Source of the DNA: Paracamarosporium sp. OC-R06-R3
Taxonomy: Eukaryota > Ascomycota > Dothideomycetes > Pleosporales > Didymosphaeriaceae
DNA: 64,000 nt
Direction: 5' to 3'
Assembly (NCBI GenBank): GCA_019828545.1
Contig: JACVRA010000165.1
Span: 124,001-188,000, forward strand
Within the stretch, counting starts at the first letter, position 1, and each line of letters starts with the position of its first letter. Position numbers and translations under genes: made by a program. Below, piece after piece: positions 49,001 to 59,104 of this stretch. The notes under the pieces were generated by a model. That model saw only the letters and a list, made by a program, of their open reading frames with translations. It had not been told where the DNA came from and made no database searches.

Positions 49001-49607
49001 AAATGCTTGTTTTGGCACTTACCACGTAAGCTGGGGCTGGCAACTGCGTCACCACAGTCCTGCAGTCTGGACATGTTTTGCGGTTCTTGTTGTTGACGAA
49101 CCACGTGCAGAGGCACTGGGCAGCGTTAGCATCATGGCAAAGTGGGTGGGACCCGGGTGCTTACGCTGTAGCAGTACGTATGCCCGCAGGCTATCGTGTA
49201 CGGCTGGTACAGCAATCGGTCGCAGATCTTGCATGTGAGATGGGTGCGAAGGTTGTCGAACTCAGAACGCAGCGTCTGGAGTTGCTGCGGAGGGTCAGCT
49301 GGCAGGTTCTTTGTCTCATTGTGCGCCAGATAGATCTCACCTCGTCTGCCTTGCTTGGCCGCGAAGGCTCCTCTGCGATCTTGGCCGCCATCTTCTGCTT
49401 GAGGCTGTCCTTGCTGGCTGCCCGGCCGGGGCGCCCGTCTCCAGCCTGGGCGGGGGACCGGCTCGGGGTTGTGCCGCGGGCCTTGGAACTGGCGGAGCCT
49501 GCCAGTGTCTGCGAACTGCTGCTGGCGGCGTGTTGGGAGGCGATGGAAGACGACGAGTTCTTGGGGCGAGCCGCAGCAAGCGGGGAAGGCGCTCGTGTGT
49601 GATTCAT
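46042..49607 (-). CDS. Large RING-finger E3 ubiquitin ligase with acidic disordered tail
   Basis: Four exons (49341..49607, 49165..49284, 49023..49115, 46042..48915) give about 1117 residues; introns are 56, 49 and 107 nt. After a Ser/Ala-rich disordered N-terminus comes a C3HC4 RING at about residues 107-148, encoded across exons 2 and 3: CKIC, ACGHTYCYSCLCTW and CPDC. It resembles the CHFR-like RING group of fungi. A second zinc site of C-x2-C-x8-C-x2-C type (CPVCSWELEDGECVQCGLFF) is near residue 230. The remaining about 850 residues are disordered, with very acidic blocks and then Arg/Ser/Pro-rich stretches. It is probably a nuclear or cytosolic ubiquitin ligase; substrates are unknown. 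Exon 4 is long and shows no clear internal intron. Confidence 0.85.
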
Positions 49608-50448
49608 GGCGCTCGGCCCGCAGTGGGGAAACGAAGAGAACAACAAGGGCGGTGGGGAAACAGAAAAACCAGAGCTGGCGGGCCGCGTATGTGCCTCTAC
49701 ATCCAGGTAGAGCTCGCCGTGCCGCACTCAGCGCTGGTGGAAGTAAAGTAAGGTCGCCAAAGTGGAGCCAGGCCTAAAGCCAAACCCTGGCGCCCGGCTG
49801 GCCCCGACAATTGCCCGCCGCGCCCTGCCAAATAGACGCTCGGCCCGCTTCGTCACGTCCATCCTCCACTCCTCTGCCCTGCTTGTCGCCCTTGTAGCGC
49901 CTATCTTGACGCTGCTGCGACTCCTTGCCAATAGCGCCTCCATCCTCTGATTAGGCAGTTGGGAACCATTCACCCCTCTGATATCTAAGCGAGCCACAGG
50001 CCTCTGCTTTCGGCTCTACCCATCACACGCAGGCTGCATTGTAGCTCATCAGATACAACGAATGCATTTATATACACAGATGCTTGTCCAGTCTTTGTAC
50101 AACCGTCTGCGACAGCCGCCACAGCTACCATGCCAGTGCGGCTTCACTTGAACCATCCAGCACTCTCCCAGTGCCAGAAGTACCCGTCCAATGACCCAAC
50201 TCCCGTGCAAAGAAGGCGTTTGTAAATCCAAGATATCCGTGAATGACCATAGCTGGAAGCAGCCGCTTCTCGCCAAGTCAATCTTCAACAAGAAAACAAA
50301 CCACCGCCAACCCCAAATACACTCCATGATACAGCCTTAGAAGCACCCATCTGTTACAGATCCAAAACATATACCGAAATCAGATACTAGCAGAGCCCAG
50401 GTATATCCCATATCGTTCTTATCAGTCTTGTCGCCGTTCACAGTTCCT
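49608..50448. promoter_or_regulatory. Upstream region of the RING ligase gene
   Basis: The interval runs from the RING gene start to the 3' end of the next minus-strand gene (840 bases), so it holds the RING promoter and the 3' UTR of the oxygenase-like gene. No recognised element or gene is seen. Confidence 0.4.
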
Positions 50449-51679
50449 CTAGCAGTCGATGGCAGCATCCGGTAGATTGACCTCTTCAATAAAACCTTTC
50501 TGAACGGCACCCTGTTCGACAAGCTCATGGCTTGATTGGGCTGAGAATTCAGACAATTTCCTGAGGAATCGCTTGTGTACGGCAGTGCCAAATTGCTCAC
50601 CAGCCCGACGAGCAGCAGCAACTCGCTTACGTTCATGCCGAACCTGCTCTTCCAACAGCTTCAAACGATACTCAGCGAAGTCATAATACAGCTCGTTGAG
50701 ATCAGAAACCCCACGAACGGTTCGTAGTTCGGTGTCGTCTTTCAGGAGAGCAGACTTAGGGCGGAAGCTCGTGACGGATGTGATACGCTCTTGCGCTCCA
50801 AGTGCGCGCATAGCTTGATGAGTGATGTATCGTCCTTGCATTATAACTGCACAACCCTGCTGAAAGATTAACAACGCTCTCAAAAACTCCCAGGAACGAA
50901 GTACCTGTGATGGGCCTCGCATCTTGAGTATCTTTCCGTTGACTGTGCGTATAGCCGTTTCTCCGCCAACCATACCACGAACGTCGCTCATCATCAGGAC
51001 ACATACGAAAGGATAACTGTCAGTGTGCCAGCCAACAATGGGCGTCTCAACTACCTCTCGACAGCCGCCAATTCCTTCGTCTTCTGGGTAGCAACGCTTC
51101 TGCTCCTCGTACTTCTTCAACTCTTGCTGAGCGTCTTCCTTGGACTTGGACGAAAAGTTGATGTGTGCGATCTCGTAAGGCATTACAGGCACAAGCTCGA
51201 CCTCGGCAACCCGGGAGATGAGCGTGATAGTGGCAGGGTGGTTCCAGGCAGCCCAAGTGAACGGGGCACATCTGCGGGGTGTCAGTGCGAGCAAAAACAT
51301 CATTTTGAAGCGACTATGGGCATGCGACTTACTCTTTTGCGTAGCCTCGAAGCTGAGACTTAGCTATGTTGCTACTGAACCTGTACTTGTCCGGAACGCG
51401 GAAGATTTCTTCGCGCATGATCTCAACTGCTTCGGCGGTAAAAAGCTGGAAGGGATCAGATACGGCGACGGGCGAGACGCCAACGCCTTCTGCAAACCCT
51501 AGTTCCTTCATTGACATCTTCTTCGCTGGAAGCATTCCGACCAAGTGCCGAGCCGGATTGAAAGTATGCACTTTGGATACAGCCTTAAGCCTAGCAACTG
51601 TAGGTGCCACAGTGGTCTGAACAGCTACAGTGGCCATCGTGTCGGCTTGTTGGTCTGGCATTGGATGTGTTAGATCCAT
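50449..51679 (-). CDS. 2-oxoglutarate/Fe(II) oxygenase-like protein
   Basis: Three exons (51333..51679, 50905..51271, 50449..50859) give about 374 residues; introns are 61 nt (GTAAGT) and 45 nt (GTACTT). The double-stranded beta-helix core shows the metal motif HxD in VGWHTDSYPFVCVLMMSD (His198, Asp200), then VGGETAIR, GCAVIMQGRYITHQAMRALG with a distal His near 252, and RITSVTSFRPKS with the probable 2-oxoglutarate-binding Arg. A hydrophilic Arg/Lys-rich helix follows. The oxygenase fold is convincing, but the substrate is unknown. The second intron ends in CAGCAG, so the acceptor is ambiguous by one Gln; using the first CAG keeps QQ before GCAV. The ATG at 51679 is the first in frame. Confidence 0.85.
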
Positions 51680-53701
51680 GGTGTCGTAGTAACTGCTACG
51701 GAGTATGGCGTATCGTGTGGAGACGATGGGTGCAGGTCGTTGAAAGGCGGTTGAGTTGTGTTGGATCAAGATAGAGTGCGCAAGCAGGCAGGTAACTTAT
51801 AGACTCATGATTTGACTGGGGCAGTGCAGGTTGAAGCCGTCATGGCGGTGAAATTCACGCCGTTTGATGCATACCTTAACGCATACGCCGCTTATCTCAA
51901 GCCAAAAGACTAATCGTGCAGTGAAACCGCGAAACAATCAATAAACATGACGGACAAAAACAGAAACTTGCCGAGGAAGAGCCAGCGGTGATGTGAAAAA
52001 GGTACTAACTTCGCGATGTAACGGTGATGAGCGGGCCGGCTGAGTGGAATATCCGCCGTGCACGTTGCACAGTTCAGGGGCAGTCGTAAGCGTCGACAAT
52101 GAACCGTTTGGCGCGATTAACAAGAAGGATAAACGGGTTCAATACCACAGTGTACGACACCAAAACGTGGTAACACCCTGTTGATCGCCTCAGCATCTTT
52201 ATAGGAGCAGCGAGCAGTCAAATGCTGATCGAGTCTGCGGTCTCGTCCCATGTGTACGAGCACCATCAGCGCGGGTCGAATCGCATTTCAGACCGTCGTC
52301 ACGGCATTGATTACGGCATTAAGTACCGGTATCTGACTTGACCTGGGTCATTGGGGCAATGGATTGGACGAACTGGTCACCATTCACGATGCGAGGCATC
52401 GAGGTGATCTCACCCGGTACGCCTTGCCAACCCGCCCGCAAAGCCACATGCGAACATGCAACAACACGCGACGACCGTTGTGAGTCAGAAGTCATCTGGC
52501 AGTGCGATTGGATGGACTTGGTGACAACTACTTGACCTGGTCACTGGGAGCGGAGCTTTCACGGCCACTTTGTTCCCCACAATGCAAGTGTTCTGTGAAC
52601 GGAAGTGCATGTCGACAATGAACTGGCATATGGTACCCTACAACCGTGGTAGCTTCATCCTTTATCGATACTCGTAACAAAGGCCTTCAGCCCTATGTGG
52701 GCCAGACCACCATCCAGTGTCGCGGAAAGCTCACCATCGCGTGACACGGGCTGCCATCAGATCACGACCGCCAGACCGACATCTTGCGTAACTCGAGGCA
52801 GAGCCGTACGTCAGTGCGCGTGCGAGGCACGATTGTGAACGGTATCGGCCCGTGTGATTGAGCCGCATCTGGTACGCCACGGACTAGAGTCGGTGACAAG
52901 CAGCACGTGGAACCACATTTACATCACATGAGTTTTGTGAAATTAACGATGTCCCAACGTATTCAAGCCCATTGAGAGACGTAGTATTGGGGAATCCGAC
53001 AACCATACACCATAGGTTACTCGCCTACCGAACAGTCGCGCATTCAAAAGGGAGACCTTGAGAATAGCAAGCGGCTGGGGCAGGGGCCAGCGGTACGACT
53101 ATCGAGCTATCTGCCTGACGGTTCAAGAGCTAAGGTTGTTTCCGTTTTAGAGGCATCCGGAGAGTAGGGAATGGTGGGAATAGTCTTTTCGCCACAACCA
53201 GATTGCAAGCTGGTCGATGTGGTCCCTCCCATTATGCGAGCTCATGTACTTGACCCCCAATCTGTGGATATGAAAGACAGTGTCTCCACAGAATTAACCA
53301 CTGTAATAGTACAACATGCATTAACACTGTTGCTAAGTGCGCCCAAATCCGATGCAGGTCTGATCTTAAGCGGTTCACAGTAGGCAGTAGACAGTGGCCA
53401 GTAGGCTATAACGAAAGTAGGCAATTGCACTTTTGGCTAACTGTCAATGCCTAGAACATCATTCAACAACCAGAGTTGACGTAGGATCTACGATAATTCG
53501 TTTCGCCTTGTCTTGTCCAACTTGAATCCAATCCAGTTTGATGTTTTGCCCACCCACTCACATATAGGGCTGAGACCGACTCGCGTGCACCTACCCCAAG
53601 CGTACACGCACCTCGGCCCGCTACTTCTTTCCCTCCGCGCCGCAACCCTGCATCTTCCAACTCTATCATCTGCATTCAATCAACCTTCACGCCCACCCAC
53701 A
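51680..53701. other. Gene-free interval between divergent genes
   Basis: These 2 kb hold the promoters of the oxygenase-like gene (leftward) and COX23 (rightward). Between 52330 and 52560 similar words recur (TGACCTGG-GTCAYTGGG near 52339 and 52532, and GATTGGAYG near 52361 and 52506), which suggests a decayed internal duplication. No gene is recognisable. Confidence 0.45.
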
Positions 53702-54155
53702 ATGTCCAACAAGCCATCCTCGTCGTCGCCCAAAGACACTTCTCCCGGTGATGCGCCCTCCACAGACGAGTCGTGGACAGGACCCACCGCCACGCGCTTC
53801 GAAACGTACGCACGCTCTACCCTTTCGCCTATTAAGAACCATTGGGAAGTGTGGCACACATACTGACGTTGGTTGCTGCGTGTAGAAAAGCTTATAGCGA
53901 GTACTTTGACCCATGCCAGGAGGCGGCGAACAAGAGTATCAGGTGCTTAAACCGCAATGGCGGGGATAGGGAGATGTGCAGCGATTTCTTCCAGGCATAT
54001 CGGGATTGTAAGGAGCAGTGGGTACGTATTTTCATGGGACGATATGGTTGCGTGGCGATCGTATTGGGCGGGAAAGATTGGTAAAGGATGTACTGACGAG
54101 TAGACAGATGAATGCGAGGAAAGAGGCCAGGCGGAAGAGCAGTTGGTTTGGGTAG
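53702..54155 (+). CDS. COX23: Twin CX9C cytochrome oxidase assembly factor
   Basis: Three exons (53702..53805, 53886..54021, 54108..54155) give 95 residues; introns are 80 nt (GTACGC) and 86 nt (GTACGT). The CHCH domain has two CX9C motifs: [12 protein letters not shown] and [11 protein letters not shown], preceded by YSEYFD and followed by KEQW and a basic tail ending SSWFG. The acidic Ser/Thr-rich N-terminus is typical of fungal COX23. By family knowledge it is oxidised by MIA40 in the mitochondrial intermembrane space and supports copper delivery and complex IV assembly. The unspliced frame from exon 1 stops early within intron 1, which is why splicing is needed. Confidence 0.9.
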
Positions 54156-54624
54156 ACGTCTCTGAGACGAATGAGAAATGTATGGAGGAATCTCAACTCT
54201 GCATATGCGACGGCGTTAGGGTATGGCTATACCATAGCTTGGGTGTATGATTAATTGGGTGTGGGCTGCACGCATTGGATGCAACGGCCTGGACGAGCGA
54301 CAGGGCACAGCTATAATTCGATGCCCCCGGATGGAGCCCATAGTAAGATGCTAGGATAGGGTGTACAAATATTGGCTGGCCGCATCACTGTGCGTGGACA
54401 GTAGGAAGCGTGCCTATACGGCTTAAGAACGGGACAAAGTCACATCCACCTGCGCAATGCCTGCCCTAGGAAGTACTGTGATTGAACAGATTGAAGCTGT
54501 GTATGTATTCGTATACAAACAACGGATTTGAATGCAGTAATGTACATCTATGTGCTCCACTTCTCGAGCTATCTTCCCGTCAGGTTTTGTACATGTAATC
54601 CTACACTGCGCGCGTTGGATACCC
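54156..54624. other. Convergent spacer
   Basis: A 469-base spacer between the COX23 end and the end of the SOD-fold ribosomal protein gene. No gene or repeat is seen. Confidence 0.45.
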
Positions 54625-55620
54625 CTAGCTGCTATAAAACTGTCTGAATCCCTGTCCAGCGCTCTGCGATTGATTCTTCTGAGGTAGCGAAATATACTGC
54701 TGCACCTGCGCCCAATCGATCTTGTCCCACCATTTCTCCAGGAACGCCATCTTTCCTCCAATGCCATAGTCGTGCAGCCAGACATGCTCCCACGTGTTCA
54801 CGCACAGCAGCGGTGTCACGTCGACACCTCCAAGCGGTTTCTTGGGCTTGTTGTCCCTCTGCCTCGAGTTGGGGCCAAATGCGCCAGCATACGATTCCGT
54901 GTTCTCAGTGTTCAGATCTACGCTCTGCCGTCTGTAGTGTGCGCCGCTAAGCGGGCTGCCAGCAATGTAGGTTGTGAGGATCTTCAGAGGCGTATTCGTA
55001 TCGTTGGTCTGCACGAGCCAGACAAAGCCCGGTCCGAACATGGCATCGGCGGTAAGGATAAAGGTTTCCTTGAGCGAGTCTAGTGACGTGAAGTTTCGGT
55101 TTATCAAGGGCGTCAGGTCGGCGGAGGGGGTCGAGGTCACGTTGGGGTTGGTGTTGATGCCGCGGAAGAAGAAGTGGTTGTTGAAGGCCATGGAGGCGAC
55201 GTTGAAAAGGTAGGCCTTCATGGGATCGCGGGCGACGTTGACGACGAGAGACTTGGGGTCTGTGTTCTCGTACTCGCTCTCTGGAAGCCGTCTGTTAGCC
55301 AGAGTTTTCTTCTGTGCGCGTAGCTCGAGGTAAAGCTTACCGCTGGTCGCAGTGTTGAGCGCATTGATGATGTGGCCCTGGTATTGCGTGTAGGCAATGT
55401 CAAAGGCCTGCTTCGAGAACAGGCCCGGTATGCCATTTTCCTGCAGCTCGGGATGGTTCAGGAGCGATGGCACCTGGTGCAGGTGTCGCGCATAGGGAGC
55501 TCTGCATGCCTGGGACCGCCGTCAGTATGCCACTTCGCGGCCGATGCATGCGCGCAAACTCACGCTCTGTGCCAACGATTGAAGGGCACCAGGCCGTCTC
55601 GTGAGCGAACGTATTATCAT
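54625..55620 (-). CDS. SOD-fold mitochondrial small-subunit ribosomal protein (mS42/mS43 class)
   Basis: Three exons (55564..55620, 55341..55509, 54625..55280) give about 293 residues; introns are 54 nt (GTGAGT) and 60 nt (GTAAGC). The N-terminus is a basic mitochondrial presequence (MIIRSLTRRPGALQS). The body has an iron/manganese superoxide dismutase fold: SMAFNNHFFFRGIN in the N half, and CVNTWEHVWLHDYGIGGK near the end. In active enzymes the latter reads DxWEH; here Asp is replaced by Asn, so a metal ligand is lost and dismutase activity is unlikely. This matches the yeast Rsm26/Mrp1 ribosomal pair; which of the two this is, I cannot say. Intron 2 (55281-55340) is a stop-free 60-nt insert that is easily missed. 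The start at 55620 fits a presequence, though the frame extends upstream. Confidence 0.88.
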
Positions 55621-56243
55621 GATGTCTCTGTGGTGCAATTGTCGGTCTTTGGCTTCCAATCCCATCGTCAACTTTTCTCCGCCCAAGGGCGCCGGCAACG
55701 CTAGCAGGGCGTCGGCCAATCAGCACGCGTCCGCCCCGAGCGTCACGGCCAACACCAAACACAGGCGAGCGCTTCGCTCGTCCACCCGTTTCACCCTGCT
55801 GAGCCCGTAGCCACACGCTCGTGGGAGTCATCTGCCACTACTACACCGCCCGGCGCCTGTCGTCCACTCGGCGCGTCCAGTGTGCCTATTTCCAGAACGA
55901 AGGGCGGGCCGCCAGTCGAGTCGGACGTTTAACACATGGACTACGGCCATGGCATCGCGGCCGAAGAGCCGCTTCGCGTACATGCGCGCGTTGGGCCGCT
56001 ACGTGTAGGTATATACAGCGCCGTCGCTTCGTGAGCCTACCTTTTTGATCGAGGTTTGTTCAGTTTCGTTTCGTTTCGTTTTCGTTGCACGGGCTTTTTA
56101 TACCTTACTTCGCTGTTGATAATGCTGATCTCTTGTTGATTTGGTTTCGTTCTATCAAGTCGAGTCACCTTCTCTTATTGTATCCAAGCCAGACACTTGC
56201 CACACTTCTCTTGCCCATCTTCGTGTAATCTTTGCATATCACA
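55621..56243. promoter_or_regulatory. Divergent promoter region
   Basis: The interval lies between two divergent genes. Its left part is GC-rich. Near 56063-56085 there is a TTTCG tandem run (about four units) within pyrimidine-rich DNA shortly before the membrane protein gene, a common feature of fungal leaders. Confidence 0.45.
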
Positions 56244-57473
56244 ATGAGTCCCCTGGCGGGTCCCAAGCTATCGCGAATATCTCTTTTCTTCCTCACCGTC
56301 ATGCTTCCGGCCGCAGGAGCATCGAGTCTTTTCCTAAGATCACAAGAAGTATGTGGAGGCATCTCTGGCCTCCAGCAGTGCGGCGGCGATCTCCCAGCCA
56401 GCTTCTGCTGCGCACAAGACACGACCTGCACAACCGTCAACTCCACCATCCAAGCCGTCATCTGCTGTCCCAAGGGCAAAGACTGCTCGACCATTCAGAC
56501 AGTGCCCTGCGACACCACCCAATACAACGCCACTCTTCATCCCGATAACCAAATACATTTTGCCGATACGAAGAACGTCGAACTTCCAAAATGCGGAGAT
56601 TCATGCTGTCCCCTTGGGTACGCCTGCAGCAACGGCATGTGCATCGCCTCCAAGCAGACAGCTTCGTCAACTGCCCCAGCGCCAACGTCTTCACCAACAA
56701 GTCCAGCTTCTGCATCGCAAACTTCCGGCTGCCCAGCAGACCCCTTGCCTCAGGCGAATTCAAGCTTCGACGGGAAGTCCTTCGCAGCGGGTTTCTTCCC
56801 TGGCATTCTCCTCGGCGCTCTTGGCGTTATCCTCTTCATCTGGCTCGTTAAGAAACGTCGCGATGCAAAGGCCTCCCGGTACTCAGGAGACTTTGGGCAC
56901 GTTGCCCGCACCATTAGCGACCCCATCTACGACCCTATCCACGCCCAGCGCACAGATTTCATACGCCGTGGGTCCCAGTCTGTGACCTCGACGCCAAGTG
57001 TGCAGAAGAACATTGGCACACGAGCAGCCGGGGGAGGCGGTCTGACGCCCAAAATCAAGAGCATGTGGGACCGCACGCCCAAGCTCGGGATGGGCATCTG
57101 GTCCGGGCTGCCTGCCACACCCACACTTCAGCCTCCACCGCCAGTCGTGCGCGCCGGCGATCCCCTGCGTGATCCATATCGCACGCCAGGCCAGACGCCC
57201 TCGCCGGAGCGAACACGTTCCCGTCGTAAACGCAGCAAAGCTAAGCGACCCGTGGATTCTCCAACAAGAAGTAACAGTTCAGAAACAATTGATGTTTTGA
57301 TGCCAGCACCGAGCTTTCTCGAACCACCCAAAGCGCCGGGCATGCGAGAAAACCGGATGACTGCTGATTCGGGACACACCACCTTCACAAAATTAATGGA
57401 GAGGGCTGGGTATGGGGAGGATAGCAGGGAAAGTGTAAGGAACTTTATGGCCACGCCTGGTCATGCGAGGTGA
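56244..57473 (+). CDS. Cys-rich single-pass membrane protein with cytoplasmic tail
   Basis: One exon encodes 409 residues. A signal peptide is likely at residues 1-27 (ISLFFLTVMLPAAGASS). The ectodomain to about residue 165 has many cysteines in pairs (CCAQDTTC, CCPKGKDC, CGDSCCPLGYACSNGMC), which suggests a compact disulphide-rich domain, followed by a Ser/Thr/Pro stalk. The helix GFFPGILLGALGVILFIWLV is a single membrane span with KKRRD on its cytoplasmic side. The tail is about 210 residues, Pro/Ser/Arg-rich, with possible phosphorylation sites. I know similar architectures in Pezizomycotina only as hypothetical proteins. A cell-surface sensor or wall-associated role is inference. The first ATG after TTGCATATCACA is used. 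Confidence 0.8.
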   Translation: MSPLAGPKLSRISLFFLTVMLPAAGASSLFLRSQEVCGGISGLQQCGGDLPASFCCAQDTTCTTVNSTIQAVICCPKGKDCSTIQTVPCDTTQYNATLHPDNQIHFADTKNVELPKCGDSCCPLGYACSNGMCIASKQTASSTAPAPTSSPTSPASASQTSGCPADPLPQANSSFDGKSFAAGFFPGILLGALGVILFIWLVKKRRDAKASRYSGDFGHVARTISDPIYDPIHAQRTDFIRRGSQSVTSTPSVQKNIGTRAAGGGGLTPKIKSMWDRTPKLGMGIWSGLPATPTLQPPPPVVRAGDPLRDPYRTPGQTPSPERTRSRRKRSKAKRPVDSPTRSNSSETIDVLMPAPSFLEPPKAPGMRENRMTADSGHTTFTKLMERAGYGEDSRESVRNFMATPGHAR

Positions 57474-58264
57474 CTATAGGACGTTCAAATTACATACGCT
57501 TCGGCGATTTTGGTTCTCTTCTTCTGACATGTTAGCGCTGGCGTTGCATAATTGTTTTGGTCATCGTTGGCGTTGGCGTGATTTCAATCGAAGGTTGAAT
57601 GAAGGATGTGGATATGGACATGATTATATATATGATACCTGGCACTGCCATTCGTTTGTACGCGCCATCTTATAGTTATTTTACGGTTGCAGCATGAGTT
57701 CGCTTCGAATATATACTTTTCATCATCGATTGTGTATTCTCTGAAAGTCTCGCGTGTATTCTTCTATCTCGCACTCGATGTATCATGGTTTAACGAATGA
57801 AAGAAATGCATGCGAGGCATCCGCCAAAGGGTATAGCTTAAACGTTATGTTCTCCAGTAAATCGGCTACGACCGTATTCATACCGTACTAGAACTATGTT
57901 TTAGCAACGACCAAACATATCGCAGATGTAGCAACCTATCATTCGACGACCCATCATATTCAATCCAAGCAACCGACATTTTATACGAAAGGTTATACTT
58001 AACTTCGGAGAGTTCCAGTCGTTGTTGCTTACTCGCAGATGTGGTTATTACAGCATCTCACCCCCCTCACATAGATACATTACAATTGTACAATGACGAG
58101 CAGGCATGTACGGATTCAATATTCAAGAAGACTAAACACTCTTCAAACACCTATGTTCTCGTTGGCTTGACCTTCGACCTCTCATCGAGCTGCAATCTTC
58201 CACATAATTCCTAAACACCAAGAAACATCCACAATAGACGTCTTCGGCACCATTTACGACACCG
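57474..58264. other. Intergenic, no supported gene
   Basis: A 790-base interval, AT-rich. It probably includes the 3' UTR of the membrane protein gene and the undiscovered first exon of the next gene. Confidence 0.4.
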
Positions 58265-58915
58265 TTGATCTGGGCCACTTCAACTAGCCATTCCGCAACA
58301 GGCGTGACATCCCTACTCCCATCATTAAGAACGGAATTCCAACCGACCAGCCACCCAGTCCACCCCACAACCGTCCACTTCCCCACCACCTTCCTCACAA
58401 CCGCCTACACCCTCGACACAACCCACGGCCTCGCGACGCGCCTCCGCACCCTCTCAATCCTAACCCCTTTCCTCTCAGACATAAGCCGCATCTCCTACAT
58501 CTCCCACATCGCCGGCCTCGTAACCTCGCTCCCAGCCATAACCTCTGGCTCCGCCGAACTCTGGGAACTCTACAAGGCAAAGGGCATAAATCGTGCGGAA
58601 AAAGAGGTTACGAATCCGAAGAGCAGCGAGGATGTCGTGAGGCGGAGCGTTAATATCGGGCTTGTGCATGGGGCGTTGAATGCCGTTGCGTTTGGTGTTA
58701 GTACGTATGCGGTTCTGAGTGGGCGGGGAACTAAGGCTTGGGCGCCGGGGGGGACGGGCGTGTTTTTGAGCGCGTTGATGCTTCTCGGGGTAGCGGTTAG
58801 TGCGGCGTTGGGTGGGGAGTTGGTGTATAAAGAAGGGGTGGGGGTGCAGAGGATGGGCGGGGGGTTGGATGAGAAGAGGGAGGGGATTAGGGAGAATGTA
58901 GAGAGGGCGAGATGA
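58265..58915 (+). CDS. DUF2231-type membrane protein, 5' end unresolved
   Basis: The coding part from about 58350 is clear, but no ATG precedes the conserved start, so a small upstream exon is missing. The conserved motif SHPVHPTTVHFPTTFLTTAY is typical of DUF2231 proteins. Four membrane helices follow, with gaps near ISYISHIAGLVTS, VNIGLVHGALNAVAF and GVFLSALMLLGVAVSAALGGEL. One possible start is ATG at 58153 with a splice to 58351 (phase 2, 190-nt intron, weak donor GTTGGC), giving MFSHPVHPT; an acceptor after ACTAG near 58292 is another. Function is unknown; members are predicted integral membrane proteins, about 180-210 residues. The stop is TGA at 58913-58915. Confidence 0.7.
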   Translation: MIWATSTSHSATGVTSLLPSLRTEFQPTSHPVHPTTVHFPTTFLTTAYTLDTTHGLATRLRTLSILTPFLSDISRISYISHIAGLVTSLPAITSGSAELWELYKAKGINRAEKEVTNPKSSEDVVRRSVNIGLVHGALNAVAFGVSTYAVLSGRGTKAWAPGGTGVFLSALMLLGVAVSAALGGELVYKEGVGVQRMGGGLDEKREGIRENVERAR

Positions 58916-59104
58916 GGGGGTTGGAGGTGGTTTGCTTTGTGTTGTATATTGAGGAGCGTGATAGTGGATGTTTGAAAAGAGGAAGAGGAAAGGGAAGAAG
59001 AAGTAACGTGGACGCATCGTGGATCTCGTGGGAGTTATTGTATAAATTTCTTAGGGAACGGATCTTGTCCTTTTGAATTGACAGATTCCATATTTTTCAT
59101 CTCT

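Noticed and set aside
46373..49602. Numerous plus-strand frames across the RING gene
   Set aside because: Antisense shadows of the long minus-strand coding exons.
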